A stretch of 64,000 nt of DNA, taken from NCBI RefSeq assembly GCF_030816615.1, contig NZ_JAUSYD010000001.1, positions 2,046,001 to 2,110,000 on the forward strand, written 5' to 3'. Every line of letters begins with the position of its first letter. Positions within the stretch are counted from its first letter, which is position 1. The DNA comes from Streptomyces sp. B1I3. GTDB taxonomy: Bacteria; Actinomycetota; Actinomycetes; Streptomycetales; Streptomycetaceae. Positions 55,784-64,000 of the stretch are shown here, in pieces. A model generated the notes under the pieces. The model ran no database searches. It was given only the letters and a program-made list of their open reading frames with translations, and was not told the DNA's origin. The translations under genes and the position numbers were made by a program.

Positions 55784-57295
55784 TCACGCCGCCGCGTCGA
55801 AGGAGGACTGATGCGCGGTCACGCGACGGGCGGCCGAAGCGGGGCTGCGCCGGCCGCGTGAGGACGTGCTGCGCTGACGCCGCTCGACGACCGGAGCGGT
55901 GATCGTCACCGGGATGCCCGAGGGGGTCTGGGCGCCGGTGATCCGGCTGAGGGCCTCTTCGCCGGACCGGACCTGGGTGGTCTGGGGCACGATGCCGGCG
56001 GCGGTCATGAGGCGGGTCATATCGCGGCGCTGGTCAGGGGTGACCAGGGTGACGACGCTGCCGGACTCCCCTGCCCTCGCGGTACGCCCGCCGCGGTGCA
56101 GGTAGTCCTTGTGGTCGGTCGGCGGGTCGACGTTGACGACGAGTTCCAGGTTGTCGACATGGATACCCCGCGCCGCGACATTCGTCGCGACGAGCACCGT
56201 GACGTGTCCGGTCTTGAACTGGGCCAGCGTCCGGGTGCGTTGCGGCTGCGACTTCCCGCCGTGCAGGCCGGCGGCCCGTACACCGCTGGCCAGCAGGTGG
56301 TCGGTGAGCTTGTCCACGGCCCGCTTGGTGTCCAGAAACATGATCACCCGGCCCTCGCGTGCGGCGATCTGTGTCGTCGTCCGGCTCTTGTCGGCGCCGT
56401 GGACGTGCAGCACGTGATGTTCCATCGTCGTGACCGCGCCTGCGGACGGGTCGACGGAGTGGACGACCGGGTCGGTCAAGTAGCGGCGGACCAGACGGTC
56501 GACGTTGCGGTCGAGGGTCGCGGAGAACAACATCCGCTGGCCCTCGGGGCGGACCTGGTCCAAAAGCGCTGTGACCTGAGGCATGAAGCCCATGTCGGCC
56601 ATCTGATCAGCCTCGTCCAGGACAGTGATCGCGACGTGGTCCAAGCGGCAGTCACCGCGGTCGATGAGGTCCTTGAGCCGACCCGGCGTCGCGACGACGA
56701 CCTCGGCACCACCACGCAGCGCGTTGGCCTGCCTCCCGATCGACATTCCGCCGACAACGGTGGCCAGGCGCAGCCTCACCGAGCGGGCATAGGGGGTGAG
56801 CGCGTCGGTCACCTGCTGGGCCAGCTCACGCGTCGGCACGAGGACCAGGGCCAGCGGCTGGCGGGGCTCGGCACGCTGACCGGCGGTGCGTGCCAGCAGC
56901 GCCAGGCCGAAGGCGAGGGTCTTGCCGGAGCCGGTGCGCCCGCGCCCCAAGGCGTCACGGCCCGCGAGGGTGTTGGGCAGGGTCGCACCCTGGATCGGGA
57001 ACGGGACGCTCACGCCCTGTGCGGTCAGCGCCGCCAGCAGCTGCTTGGGCATGTCGAGATCGGCGAACGCCTCGACCGCCGGCAGCGCAGGAGTCACCGT
57101 CTTCGGCAGGGCGAACTCACCCTGCACCGCCGCGGGCCGCCGGCCATGTCCGCTTGACCGGCTCGGACCCGCTGAACGGCTCGGGGCGGACGAGCCGATC
57201 CGTCCGCCCCGCCGCGAACCGGCGTCGGAGCCGAAAGCCGGACCGTCGGTCCGGTTGCGGCTGGAGGAACGGCTGTTCGTACGTGTGGGGTTCAT
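55784..57295 (-). CDS. DEAD-box RNA helicase (copy B)
   Basis: A 503-residue helicase with the complete DEAD set: GRTGSGKT, PTRELAQQV, VLDEADQMADMGF, FSATLDR, ATNVAARGIHV, HRGGRTARAG. Arg/Ser-rich tails at both ends as in copy A. The ATG at 57295 follows AAGGAAGG. The short leader shares AAGGAATTCCCGC with copy A (57330 and 44096 areas). It probably unwinds structured RNA under cold or envelope stress. The catalytic core is roughly 85-90% identical to copy A by eye. Confidence 0.95.
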   Translation of the reverse strand: MNPTRTNSRSSSRNRTDGPAFGSDAGSRRGGRIGSSAPSRSAGPSRSSGHGRRPAAVQGEFALPKTVTPALPAVEAFADLDMPKQLLAALTAQGVSVPFPIQGATLPNTLAGRDALGRGRTGSGKTLAFGLALLARTAGQRAEPRQPLALVLVPTRELAQQVTDALTPYARSVRLRLATVVGGMSIGRQANALRGGAEVVVATPGRLKDLIDRGDCRLDHVAITVLDEADQMADMGFMPQVTALLDQVRPEGQRMLFSATLDRNVDRLVRRYLTDPVVHSVDPSAGAVTTMEHHVLHVHGADKSRTTTQIAAREGRVIMFLDTKRAVDKLTDHLLASGVRAAGLHGGKSQPQRTRTLAQFKTGHVTVLVATNVAARGIHVDNLELVVNVDPPTDHKDYLHRGGRTARAGESGSVVTLVTPDQRRDMTRLMTAAGIVPQTTQVRSGEEALSRITGAQTPSGIPVTITAPVVERRQRSTSSRGRRSPASAARRVTAHQSSFDAAA

Positions 57296-57581
57296 GGAGA
57301 ACCTTCCTTGATACACGGCACGTACCAAGGAATTCCCGCGGCGGAAAAGCAGTGCAGGGAATCACAAGAAACGGCCCGAATGGAATGCGAAAGAGAATCT
57401 GGTGTGCAGTGGATCTGGTGCAGTGCACCTGGCGCAATGACGCAGGAGGAGGGCCATGAAGCGCATGACGCCGCGTGGGGCGTGCAATCCCGGACTTCGA
57501 CCGATTGCAGCTCCGAAGAGGCACGGATCCCTGAAGAAGGGATACAGGCGGCACTCAGGGGACACCACTGCGGAACATGTC

Positions 57582-57625
57582 CGTAGCTGGGGCCCGCACC
57601 CCGAGGGATGCGGGCCCCAGCTACG
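57582..57625 (-). terminator. strong hairpin between csp and helicase (copy B)
   Basis: 17-base arms CGTAGCTGGGGCCCGCA (57582-57598) and its complement (57609-57625), 10-base loop. Arms and loop are nearly identical to 44360-44407, while the DNA between hairpin and helicase has diverged. Confidence 0.8.
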
Positions 57626-57640
57626 AAGTGCGTGAAAGCC

Positions 57641-57844
57641 TCAGGCGGGAACGATGTTCTCGGCCATCGGGCCTTTCTGGCCCGGCGCGATGTCGAAGAT
57701 GACCTTCTCGCCTTCGAGCAGCTCGCGGAAGCCCTGGGCGGCAATGTTCGAGAAGTGGGCGAACACGTCGGCGCCGCCACCATCCTGCTCGATGAAGCCG
57801 AAACCCTTGGCCGCGTTGAACCACTTCACGGTGCCTGATGCCAC
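57641..57844 (-). CDS. cspA-like: CspA-family cold-shock protein (copy B)
   Basis: A 67-residue cold-shock protein with RNP1 KGFGFI and RNP2-like [12 protein letters not shown] start at 57844 preceded by AAAGGAG. It differs from copy A at few positions ([20 protein letters not shown] at the N terminus; [17 protein letters not shown] near the end). It heads the block B operon; its leader contains a block conserved with copy A. Confidence 0.95.
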   Translation of the reverse strand: MASGTVKWFNAAKGFGFIEQDGGGADVFAHFSNIAAQGFRELLEGEKVIFDIAPGQKGPMAENIVPA

Positions 57845-57976
57845 GTCATGTCTCCTTTGGGGCAGTACGCCGGGATCCGCGATGCCAGGAACCCGGGTCG
57901 CCGCAATGATGCCCCGACCGGAAGGTGACCCGGCGATACAAAGCGCTTCCGGTCGCCGATAATTCCGGCGAGGGCG

Positions 57977-58022
57977 CTTGGAGTTTTGGGAACCACGACT
58001 GCAACTGAGATCGACAGTAGCA
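57977..58022 (-). promoter_or_regulatory. conserved csp upstream/leader element (copy B)
   Basis: Counterpart of 44754-44800 with about three differences. It contains the -10-like TACTGT and the putative start of a leader of about 150 bases. The rest of 57845-58294 shows no gene. Confidence 0.6.
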
Positions 58023-58294
58023 TGAAGTAACGGCCCTGGCACGATAAACAATTGCACTCTGTCAGTTAGGGTACAAACATTCCCCGCACAGCACGTTAAA
58101 CCCTGACCTCGCGGCCATAGATATTGCCCCATCCGGAACGCACGGTTTCATGAAGAGCGGTCGCTGTCCGAGACCGAAGATCATTCGCAGACCTGAGCAC
58201 CGTCATCCACAGGACCGGCGCAGACGTGCGCGTAAGCCGTGATCGAACCTGACGGCTCTCCCTCGCCCGGGTCCCCGCCCTGCACGGGAGCCGC

Positions 58295-59293
58295 TCATCG
58301 CGAGCCGCCCTCCAGCACCGCCCGGCCGAGCCGGGTGCGGTGGTGGAGCACTCGCACGCCCTGGCGCTCGGAGAGCAGCAGGCCCGCCTCGCGGAGCACG
58401 GTGGCGTGCCGACTGGCCGTCGACGGGGCGAGCCGCAGCGCCGCGGCGATGTCCATGGTCGTCATGGGGCGGTCCAGCATCCGCAGCAGTTCGGCTCGCG
58501 AGGCTCCGATGAGCTGCGCCACCGGGACCTCCCCGCCGTGGTGCCGGCGTTCGATCCAGCCAGGCGCGGGCGAGAGCGGGTGGACGAGGACCGGAGGCAG
58601 TCCCTCATCGACGAGGGCGAGCGGGGCGCGGACACAGAAGAAGGCCGGAATGAGTGTCAACGCCCTTCCACGCAAGGCAAGTTCCCGATCCACCGGGTAC
58701 GGGGCCCGGAGCCTGCCGTCCCGGTAGCGCCACCCGGGCAGTTTGTCGTAACCGGTGAGCAGGCCCTCCGCTCCGTGGGTGAGGACGGCTTCGGCCCGTA
58801 CGGTCCGGTCGGTCGCCGCCTGCGCGCGTATGGCGAACAGGTAGGGCTCGACGGCCACCCGGTGATAGGCGCGCAAAGCCGAGCCGAGGCGGCGCAGCGC
58901 CTCGGGGGAGCCGTCGGCGAGCCGGCGCACGCCGGCCGGGACGGGATGGCCGGTGTGCGCGTGCAGCCGGGCGATGTCGGCGCGCAGACGGTGCCGGGGA
59001 GTGGAGAGCAGCCGATCGAGTCCGGTGTCGAGGTCGGCGTCACCTCGGCCGGGCGTCAGGAAGTCGGGGAAGTACGACTCGTCCGGGCACAGCCGGGTCA
59101 GGGAACGGGTCACGGCGACGAGGCCGGATCGCCGCAGGGCCGCGCCCACCTCGCGGCGCCAGGCGGTGAACGCGAGGGGCACCTCGCGGTTCTGGAGCAG
59201 GTGCAGGCTGAGCGCGGTCTCCCAGAGCGGGTCCACGCCGGCCGCGACGCGCAGGCGGGCCAGCTCCTGGCTCGCGAATTCCACCCGTAGCAC
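58295..59293 (-). CDS. ArsR-like winged-helix transcriptional regulator
   Basis: A 332-residue protein with GTG start. The N-terminal 240 residues are a helical sensor region (LRVEFASQELARLRVAAGVD at the start, CPDESYFPDFLTPG in the middle); the C-terminal 80 residues are a winged helix: LRMLDRPMTTMDIAAALRLAPSTASRHATVLREAGLL split over helices 2-3, then the wing QGVRVLHHRTRLG. Large ArsR-type regulators of this layout are common in Streptomyces. No neighbour indicates the signal. Confidence 0.85.
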   Translation of the reverse strand: MLRVEFASQELARLRVAAGVDPLWETALSLHLLQNREVPLAFTAWRREVGAALRRSGLVAVTRSLTRLCPDESYFPDFLTPGRGDADLDTGLDRLLSTPRHRLRADIARLHAHTGHPVPAGVRRLADGSPEALRRLGSALRAYHRVAVEPYLFAIRAQAATDRTVRAEAVLTHGAEGLLTGYDKLPGWRYRDGRLRAPYPVDRELALRGRALTLIPAFFCVRAPLALVDEGLPPVLVHPLSPAPGWIERRHHGGEVPVAQLIGASRAELLRMLDRPMTTMDIAAALRLAPSTASRHATVLREAGLLLSERQGVRVLHHRTRLGRAVLEGGSR

Positions 59294-59516
59294 GGCGCAC
59301 CCCCGGTGGTCACGGGTGCTCGTCGGCGCCCGCCCGTCGGGACTCTACGCGCATCACGGAAATGACGCATGCATGTCAGGTTAGTCGGGCTGCTGATGCT
59401 CACACTCGCGGCAACCTCGGCTCGAACTCGCCGCGGCCCGGCCGGAATACGCCCGCCGGCCCGGGCCGAGCCGTGGTCACGGCTCGGCCTGGGCCTCCAT
59501 GAGCCGTCGAGACGGC

Positions 59517-60317
59517 TCAGCAGAGCGGAACGCCCGGAAGTTTCGCGTCCGGGTGGTCGATGTAGATGTTGCTGATGAAGCCGTTCTGGTCACGCAGCTT
59601 GCTCCACCAGTTGTTGCTGTATCCCTCGGCGTTGACGGTGTCACCCTGCTTCTGGCACAGCACCCGTACGGCCGTCGGACCGGTGAGGGTGGTGACGACG
59701 GCGGCGGTGACACGGGCGTCGGCGCGGACGTTCACCCCGCTGCCCCAGGTGCTGAACGGGTAGCCGCTGCCACCGCAGCCGTTGTCGCTGGTCAGGTACG
59801 CCTGGTAGTAACTGCCCGGGTAGGCCAGGCCGACGCCGTTGATGACGATGTTCTGGCCCGCGCCGTTGTACAGCTGCTCGTAGTGGATGTGCGCCCCGGA
59901 GGAGTTGCCCGTACTGCCGGTGACGCCGATCTGCTGTCCCTGGGCGACCCACGCGCCGCTCGCCACCGAGTACGCGGAAAGGTGGAAGTAGTACGTGGTC
60001 CAGCCGCCGCCGTGGTCGATCGCTATGTAATTGCCCGCACCGCTCGGCTGCGAGTAGCGGGTGGCCGTGCCGGCGGCGGAGGCGAGCACCGGGGTGCCGG
60101 CCGTCGCGCCGCCGTCGGAACGTACGAAGTCCAGCGCCCGGCGCACCTCGGCCGAGTGGTGGCTGTACGTCCACTGCTGGCCGCAGGGGTAGGGCGCCTT
60201 GAAGACGGGCGCGGCCGACGCACCGGCTTCGCCGGCCTGTGCCGGGGCGGCCGACAGTGCGGTGAGCGCCAGTAGGGCTCCGGCGACCAGGGCCGGAAGA
60301 CGTCCGAGAAACCTCAC
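59517..60317 (-). CDS. secreted M23 peptidase with C-terminal SH3-like module
   Basis: A 266-residue secreted protein with GTG start after AGGAG. Signal peptide to APAQA; residues about 35-165 hold a LytM/M23 metallopeptidase: HHSAEVRRALDF (His and Asp zinc ligands) and SSGAHIHYEQ (HxH). Residues about 190-266 are an SH3-like module: TWGSGVNVRADARV, LCQKQGDTV, NNWWSKL, GFISNIYIDH, ending LPGVPLC. It should cut peptide cross-links of peptidoglycan or a related peptide bond. It is divergent from the serine hydrolase with the same C-terminal module. Confidence 0.9.
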   Translation of the reverse strand: MRFLGRLPALVAGALLALTALSAAPAQAGEAGASAAPVFKAPYPCGQQWTYSHHSAEVRRALDFVRSDGGATAGTPVLASAAGTATRYSQPSGAGNYIAIDHGGGWTTYYFHLSAYSVASGAWVAQGQQIGVTGSTGNSSGAHIHYEQLYNGAGQNIVINGVGLAYPGSYYQAYLTSDNGCGGSGYPFSTWGSGVNVRADARVTAAVVTTLTGPTAVRVLCQKQGDTVNAEGYSNNWWSKLRDQNGFISNIYIDHPDAKLPGVPLC

Positions 60318-60547
60318 GATTGCTCCTAGGGGGGAGGCGGCCCGGTCGGAACGGCCGGGCCGAGCGGCGGTGAGACGTCGGGAACGTAGCGGTGGTCCGG
60401 GCAGCCGACAAGCGTGCGACGGGCTTCTTCGACCAGGAACGAATGTGTTGCGCGACGGCCCGGCCCCCAGCACTCTGACGCCACGTGCCACAGCGTCACC
60501 GGGCCGCCGGCCGGGTGCGCCCGCGCCTCGAAGGAGCCCCCACTCCC

Positions 60548-61876
60548 ATGCCCCCGGTCCGCCCCGCCCGCCGTCCGCCGCTTCCCGTCACCGCCCTCGC
60601 GGCGGTCGGGCTGCTGATCGCCGCGTTCACCGGACCGGCGGTGGCCGCACCCGCCACGGCCCCGCCCTTTCCGACCGCCGCCGCCGCCGGCAACGCACCG
60701 TCACCCGTCGGGCCCACGGTGGCGGACGCCGGTGCCGGGCAGGTGACGGACAGAACGAGGACCAGCACCGTCGTGGACATCCCGGCAGGCGTCACGGCGG
60801 GAGTCGCCGTGTACGACAGGCTCACCGGCCGCTTCACCGAGCAGTACCAGGCGGACCGCGCCTTCCGTTCCGCCTCGGTGGTCAAGCTGTTGCTGGCACT
60901 GGACTTCTTATGGAACCGGGGCCCGGCCTACGACCTGCCCCAGGCCGACCGGGACCGCCTCGACGCCATGTTGCGCAGCAGCGACGACGACGCCGCGAAC
61001 CACTACTGGTCCACGGGCGGCGGCAGTGCCGTGATCACCCGTATGGCGCTCCGCCTGGCACTCACCGGCACCACGCCACCACCGGCCGCGTACCCCGGCT
61101 ACTGGGGCTACACGGCGACCACCGCCGCAGACACCGTCCGGGTCTACCGCTACCTCCTCGACGAGGCGCCGGCACCGGTACGGGGTCTCGTCCTGGAGTC
61201 CCTGCACCGGTCCACCCGCTGCGCCACCGACGGCTTCGACCAGCACTTCGGGCTGCCTTCCGCGTTCGACGCGCCGGGGGCGGTCAAGCAGGGCTGGTCC
61301 GGCTTCGCTTCCGGGGGCTGCACCGCCGCCGGGACCCGGACGGCCGCACCCGGCACGTCCGTCTCCGCCGCACCCGGCACGTCCGTCTCCGCCGCGAGCG
61401 GCACCGGCGGGAACAGGCCTCGGGGGACATCCACCGACAGCCTGGCGCCCGTGCTGGATCTGACGTCCGACGCACTGCACACCACCGGCACCGTCGGCTC
61501 CGACGACCGGACGGTGGTCGCCGTCCTCACCCTGCACCCCGACGGCACTCCATACGGGTCCGCCTACAGCAAGGTCACCGCGCTCACCGATTCCCTGGAC
61601 GTTCCCGGAGCCGTCCGCCCGTCCGGCACCCGGTTCACCACCTGGGGCAGTGGCGTCCGGGTCCGCAGCGGCGCCACCACGTCATCCACCGCCCTCACCA
61701 CCCTGCCCGCCGGGGTGGACGTCCTCGTCGGATGCCAGCGGCAGGGCGAACGGGTGTCGGTCCCTCCCTACGTCAACGACTGGTGGGCCTACCTGCCCCA
61801 GTACGGCGGCTGGATCACCAACATCTACGTCGAATCCCCCGACAACACCCTCCCGGGCGTACCCCACTGCTCATGA
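60548..61876 (+). CDS. secreted beta-lactamase-fold serine hydrolase with SH3-like module
   Basis: A 442-residue secreted protein; AAGGAG precedes the ATG. Signal peptide to AVAA, a Pro/Ala linker, then a class A beta-lactamase-like domain (about 75-350): catalytic SASVVK (Ser110, Lys113), RSSDDDAANHYW in place of SDN and VKQGWSG in place of KTG. The C-terminal 80 residues are the SH3-like module TWGSGVRVRSGA ... DWWAYL ... GWITNIYVE ... LPGVPHC. The altered motifs suggest a DD-peptidase or esterase-like or non-catalytic role rather than drug resistance. It is followed by the third SH3-module gene. Confidence 0.87.
   Translation: MPPVRPARRPPLPVTALAAVGLLIAAFTGPAVAAPATAPPFPTAAAAGNAPSPVGPTVADAGAGQVTDRTRTSTVVDIPAGVTAGVAVYDRLTGRFTEQYQADRAFRSASVVKLLLALDFLWNRGPAYDLPQADRDRLDAMLRSSDDDAANHYWSTGGGSAVITRMALRLALTGTTPPPAAYPGYWGYTATTAADTVRVYRYLLDEAPAPVRGLVLESLHRSTRCATDGFDQHFGLPSAFDAPGAVKQGWSGFASGGCTAAGTRTAAPGTSVSAAPGTSVSAASGTGGNRPRGTSTDSLAPVLDLTSDALHTTGTVGSDDRTVVAVLTLHPDGTPYGSAYSKVTALTDSLDVPGAVRPSGTRFTTWGSGVRVRSGATTSSTALTTLPAGVDVLVGCQRQGERVSVPPYVNDWWAYLPQYGGWITNIYVESPDNTLPGVPHCS
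61343..61390. repeat. 24-base tandem duplication in serine hydrolase gene
   Basis: Two exact 24-base units (61343-61366, 61367-61390) encode AAPGTSVS twice within a surface loop of the hydrolase domain. In frame. Confidence 0.9.
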
Positions 61877-61911
61877 CGCCCCACACGCCCCCACCGAGAA
61901 GGAGGCGCACC

Positions 61912-63195
61912 GTGCGCCGCAACCACAGATCCCGTTCCGCCGCCGTCCACGTCCGCCGCGGCCCGGCCGTCGCCGTGTCCCTGCTGGCCCTCGCCGCTCT
62001 GACCCTCGCCTCGGGACCCGCCGCCGCCCGCGACGCCGCGCCCGACGGCGACGCCCCGCTCGGCAGCGTCGGCTGGCGGGTGGACCTGTCCGCGCCGACC
62101 GCCGACGAGACCAACGTGAGCCACGCCGACGGCACGCTGCGCCTCCGCGACCGCACACTGCGGCCCGCGTCCGCCCGCACCACCCGGGGGCAGGGCACGG
62201 TCCTGGTGCCCGAGCGCGTACTCGACCGCGCGGTGGACCGGATCACCCCCGAACTCGACGCCACCCTTCCGGCCGGATCCGAGGTCGCCGTCGACGTACG
62301 CGGACGGGACGGGCTGGGCGCCTGGACCGAATGGCGTGAAGCGAGCACCGACACACCGGCTCTGCTCCCCCGGGCCGTCACCCGGGTGCAGACCCGGGTC
62401 ACCCTGATATCCGCCCCGGACGGCGCCGCACCGGTCGTGCGCGACCTGCATCTGAGTGCCGAACTCGACGACGGGGCACCGCGGGCCGTCGCGGCCGCCG
62501 CCTACACGGCCACCGTCTACGCCACCCGCGAGGGCCTGGTCGGCGGAACCACCGCGAACGGGCACGTGATCGTGACCAATGATCACTTCGTGGCGCTCCC
62601 GTCCCGTCGCGGCCTCTCCCCGAAGGGCAGCGCCCAGTACTCGGTCCGCGTGTGCGGTCCGGTGCGCTGCGAGACCGCCCCGGTGTGGGACGTCGGCCCG
62701 TGGAACACCCACGACGACCACTGGAATCCGTCCTCCGTCCGCGAGACCTTCAAGGACCTGCCGCAGGGCAAGCCGGAATCGCAGGCCGCCTATCAGGACG
62801 GTTACAACGGCGGGCTGGACGAATTCGGTCGCCGGGTGCTCAACCCGGCCGGCATAGACCTCGCCGACGGCACCTTCTACAACGTCGGCCTGAACAACAA
62901 CGGGTACGTCACCGTCACTTACCTGTGGACCGGCGCGGGCGCGGCGACCACGTCCTTCCCGACCTGGGGCACCGACGTCAACGTCCGCCAGCAGCCGACC
63001 AGCACGTCCACCCGGGTCGCACAGCTCCCGGATCCCACGACGGTGCGCGTGCAGTGCCAGGTGCACGGCCAGCTCGTCCAGGCCGACGGCCACAGCAACG
63101 ACGCCTGGTCCTACCTGCCGGACTACGGCGGCTACGTCTCCAACATCTTCATCGACGTCGCCGACAGCTGGCTTCCGGGCGTCCCGACCTGCTGA
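61912..63195 (+). CDS. secreted protein with SH3-like C-terminal module
   Basis: A 427-residue secreted protein. GTG 61912 is chosen because AAGGAGG lies 6 bases upstream; ATG 61873, which overlaps the previous stop, has no ribosome site. Signal peptide to GPAAARDA; residues about 40-185 a beta-rich domain with DVRGRDGLGAWTEWRE; about 200-345 a domain with GLVGGTTANGHVIV, APVWDVGPWNTHDDHWN and GYNGGLDEFGRRVLNPAGID, resembling double-psi-barrel-like wall-associated domains; the last 80 residues the SH3-like module TWGTDVNVR ... DAWSYL ... GYVSNIFIDV ... LPGVPTC. Function unknown; cell-wall location inferred. Confidence 0.82.
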   Translation: MRRNHRSRSAAVHVRRGPAVAVSLLALAALTLASGPAAARDAAPDGDAPLGSVGWRVDLSAPTADETNVSHADGTLRLRDRTLRPASARTTRGQGTVLVPERVLDRAVDRITPELDATLPAGSEVAVDVRGRDGLGAWTEWREASTDTPALLPRAVTRVQTRVTLISAPDGAAPVVRDLHLSAELDDGAPRAVAAAAYTATVYATREGLVGGTTANGHVIVTNDHFVALPSRRGLSPKGSAQYSVRVCGPVRCETAPVWDVGPWNTHDDHWNPSSVRETFKDLPQGKPESQAAYQDGYNGGLDEFGRRVLNPAGIDLADGTFYNVGLNNNGYVTVTYLWTGAGAATTSFPTWGTDVNVRQQPTSTSTRVAQLPDPTTVRVQCQVHGQLVQADGHSNDAWSYLPDYGGYVSNIFIDVADSWLPGVPTC

Positions 63196-63241
63196 TGCCG
63201 GACGGACGGACGGCGAGCACGTCGCCCGCCGTCCGTCGCCG

Positions 63242-63997
63242 TCACCGACTCCCGTAGTCCTCGACCAGTTCGCCGATCAAGGCGAGGAGCGCGTCCGCCC
63301 GGTGCCGGTCCTCACGCTGGTCGCGCAGCCTGCGGTCAAGCTGCCGCAGACCGGACACGGCGGCCGGATCACGGCGCCGCACCGCTTCCAGCCGCGGCGT
63401 GGTGACGAGGTCCATGCACGCGGTGAACAGGACCCGGGTCGACAGGGCGGGAGGAGCCGGGTCGGGGGCGGCGAACCCGGTGGTCAGGTACCGGACCGGG
63501 TCGGTCAGGCTCCACCCGACGACGGCACCGTCCTGAACGAGCAGTGCCACGTCCGGGGCGATACCGACGCGAGCCTCCAGCGGCTCGTCCAAGACATCGA
63601 GGTCACGAAGACAGGTCAATACGGCATCCTCCGGGGCACGGCAGAGCTCGGTGGTCACCTCCAAGCGGAAGTCGCGGACCTCTGCGGCGCGAAGACCTCC
63701 CGGGTGGACGGCGGGGGCCGCGGACAGGTGGGCGCAGTCCTCGGGGTCGGCGGCCTCACCGGCGACCTGGAACTCGGCGCCGACCAACTCCCGGTCTTCT
63801 CGATCGAACCGGAGTTCGTCAGGTGTGTCCCACAGCCACGGCCCACTGCCGAAGGTGTCCAGAAGGAACGCGCCGCGTTCCTCCACGTTCGAATACTCCG
63901 CCACGCGTACGAGGAAGTCCCGGAAGTCGAAACGCGGGGTGAGGCGCAGCGGCTCACCCGTCATCAACACGGTCCAGTCGCCAACGGTGATTCTCAT
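63242..63997 (-). CDS. hypothetical protein
   Basis: A 251-residue soluble acidic protein starting MRITVGDWTVLMTGEPLRLT. Segments such as FDFRDFLVRVAEYSNVEERG, ALLVQDGAVVGWSLTDPVRY and VLFTACMDLVTTPRLEAVRR read as a genuine protein with normal codon use. No motif I recognise; helical C terminus with RRDPAAVSGLRQLDRRLRDQ, possibly a coiled coil. It is convergent with the SH3-module gene, with 46 bases between the stops. Complete within the window. Confidence 0.68.
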   Translation of the reverse strand: MRITVGDWTVLMTGEPLRLTPRFDFRDFLVRVAEYSNVEERGAFLLDTFGSGPWLWDTPDELRFDREDRELVGAEFQVAGEAADPEDCAHLSAAPAVHPGGLRAAEVRDFRLEVTTELCRAPEDAVLTCLRDLDVLDEPLEARVGIAPDVALLVQDGAVVGWSLTDPVRYLTTGFAAPDPAPPALSTRVLFTACMDLVTTPRLEAVRRRDPAAVSGLRQLDRRLRDQREDRHRADALLALIGELVEDYGSR

Positions 63998-64000
63998 GGG

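Noticed and set aside
60318-60547. A second ydaO riboswitch in front of the M23 peptidase
   Set aside because: The leader has a GGCCCGG/CCGGGCC hairpin but none of the conserved ydaO blocks.

Overview
The window is high-GC actinobacterial DNA with Streptomyces-type gene content: GC-rich third codon positions, many GTG and TTG starts, ATGA/GTGA overlaps, a conservon (cvnA-E), a SepF-like protein, Hen1-Pnkp RNA repair, GlxA/PaaX/Rrf2 regulators and secreted pectin-degrading enzymes. Synteny (arginine deiminase, OTC, permease, Hen1-Pnkp, conservon, SepF-like gene, SCO5918-family gene) suggests chromosomal Streptomyces DNA near the core/arm boundary. I saw no rRNA, tRNA, CRISPR array, insertion sequence or prophage. 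All family calls come from reading the sequence; no database was searched.

Layout. 0-8.5 kb: a CoA-dependent aromatic catabolic cluster (CoA ligase, two-domain FAD/FMN monooxygenase-reductase, enoyl-CoA hydratase, acyl-CoA dehydrogenase, RidA, PaaX-type regulator), best read as aerobic 2-aminobenzoyl-CoA (anthranilate) or a related aryl-CoA pathway. 8.8-13.3 kb: anti-sigma-type ATPase, then amino-acid permease, ornithine carbamoyltransferase and arginine deiminase, an arginine deiminase pathway set. 13.4-19.5 kb: Pnkp and Hen1 (RNA repair), homocysteine methyltransferase, LLM oxidoreductase. 19.6-27.5 kb: DUF6099-like protein, MazG-like protein, ATPase, SepF-like protein, five-gene conservon with a P450, metallo-hydrolase. 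27.9-35.6 kb: SIS protein, LysM/transglycosylase protein behind a ydaO-type c-di-AMP riboswitch, small hypotheticals, flavodoxin-like protein, isochorismatase-like hydrolase with divergent GlxA regulator, lipoprotein. 36-39 kb: GH43 and PL1 pectin enzymes; a PL9 pectate lyase lies at 48.6-49.8 kb. Both lyases have the same LacI-type palindrome upstream.

41.3-44.8 kb and 54.8-58.0 kb are paralogous blocks in the same order and orientation: gvpU (intact in the first, a remnant in the second), SCO5918-family protein, CBS protein with TTG start, DEAD-box helicase, a near-identical strong hairpin, CspA-type cold-shock protein with a conserved leader. Between them lie an MFS transporter, amtB-glnK, the PL9 lyase, a decayed stretch (50.4-51.6 kb) holding broken decarboxylase, SDR and GNAT pieces, a rhodanese protein and a second GlxA regulator. 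58.3-64 kb: an ArsR-like regulator and three adjacent secreted proteins with different N-terminal domains but the same C-terminal SH3-like module ending in LPGVPxC.

The strongest candidates for something new are the duplicated cold-shock/RNA-helicase block with its conserved intra-operon hairpin, the SH3-module trio, the shared operator of the two pectate lyases, RidA as a possible dedicated enamine deaminase in the aryl-CoA pathway, and a pair of mutually exclusive hairpins in front of the permease gene.
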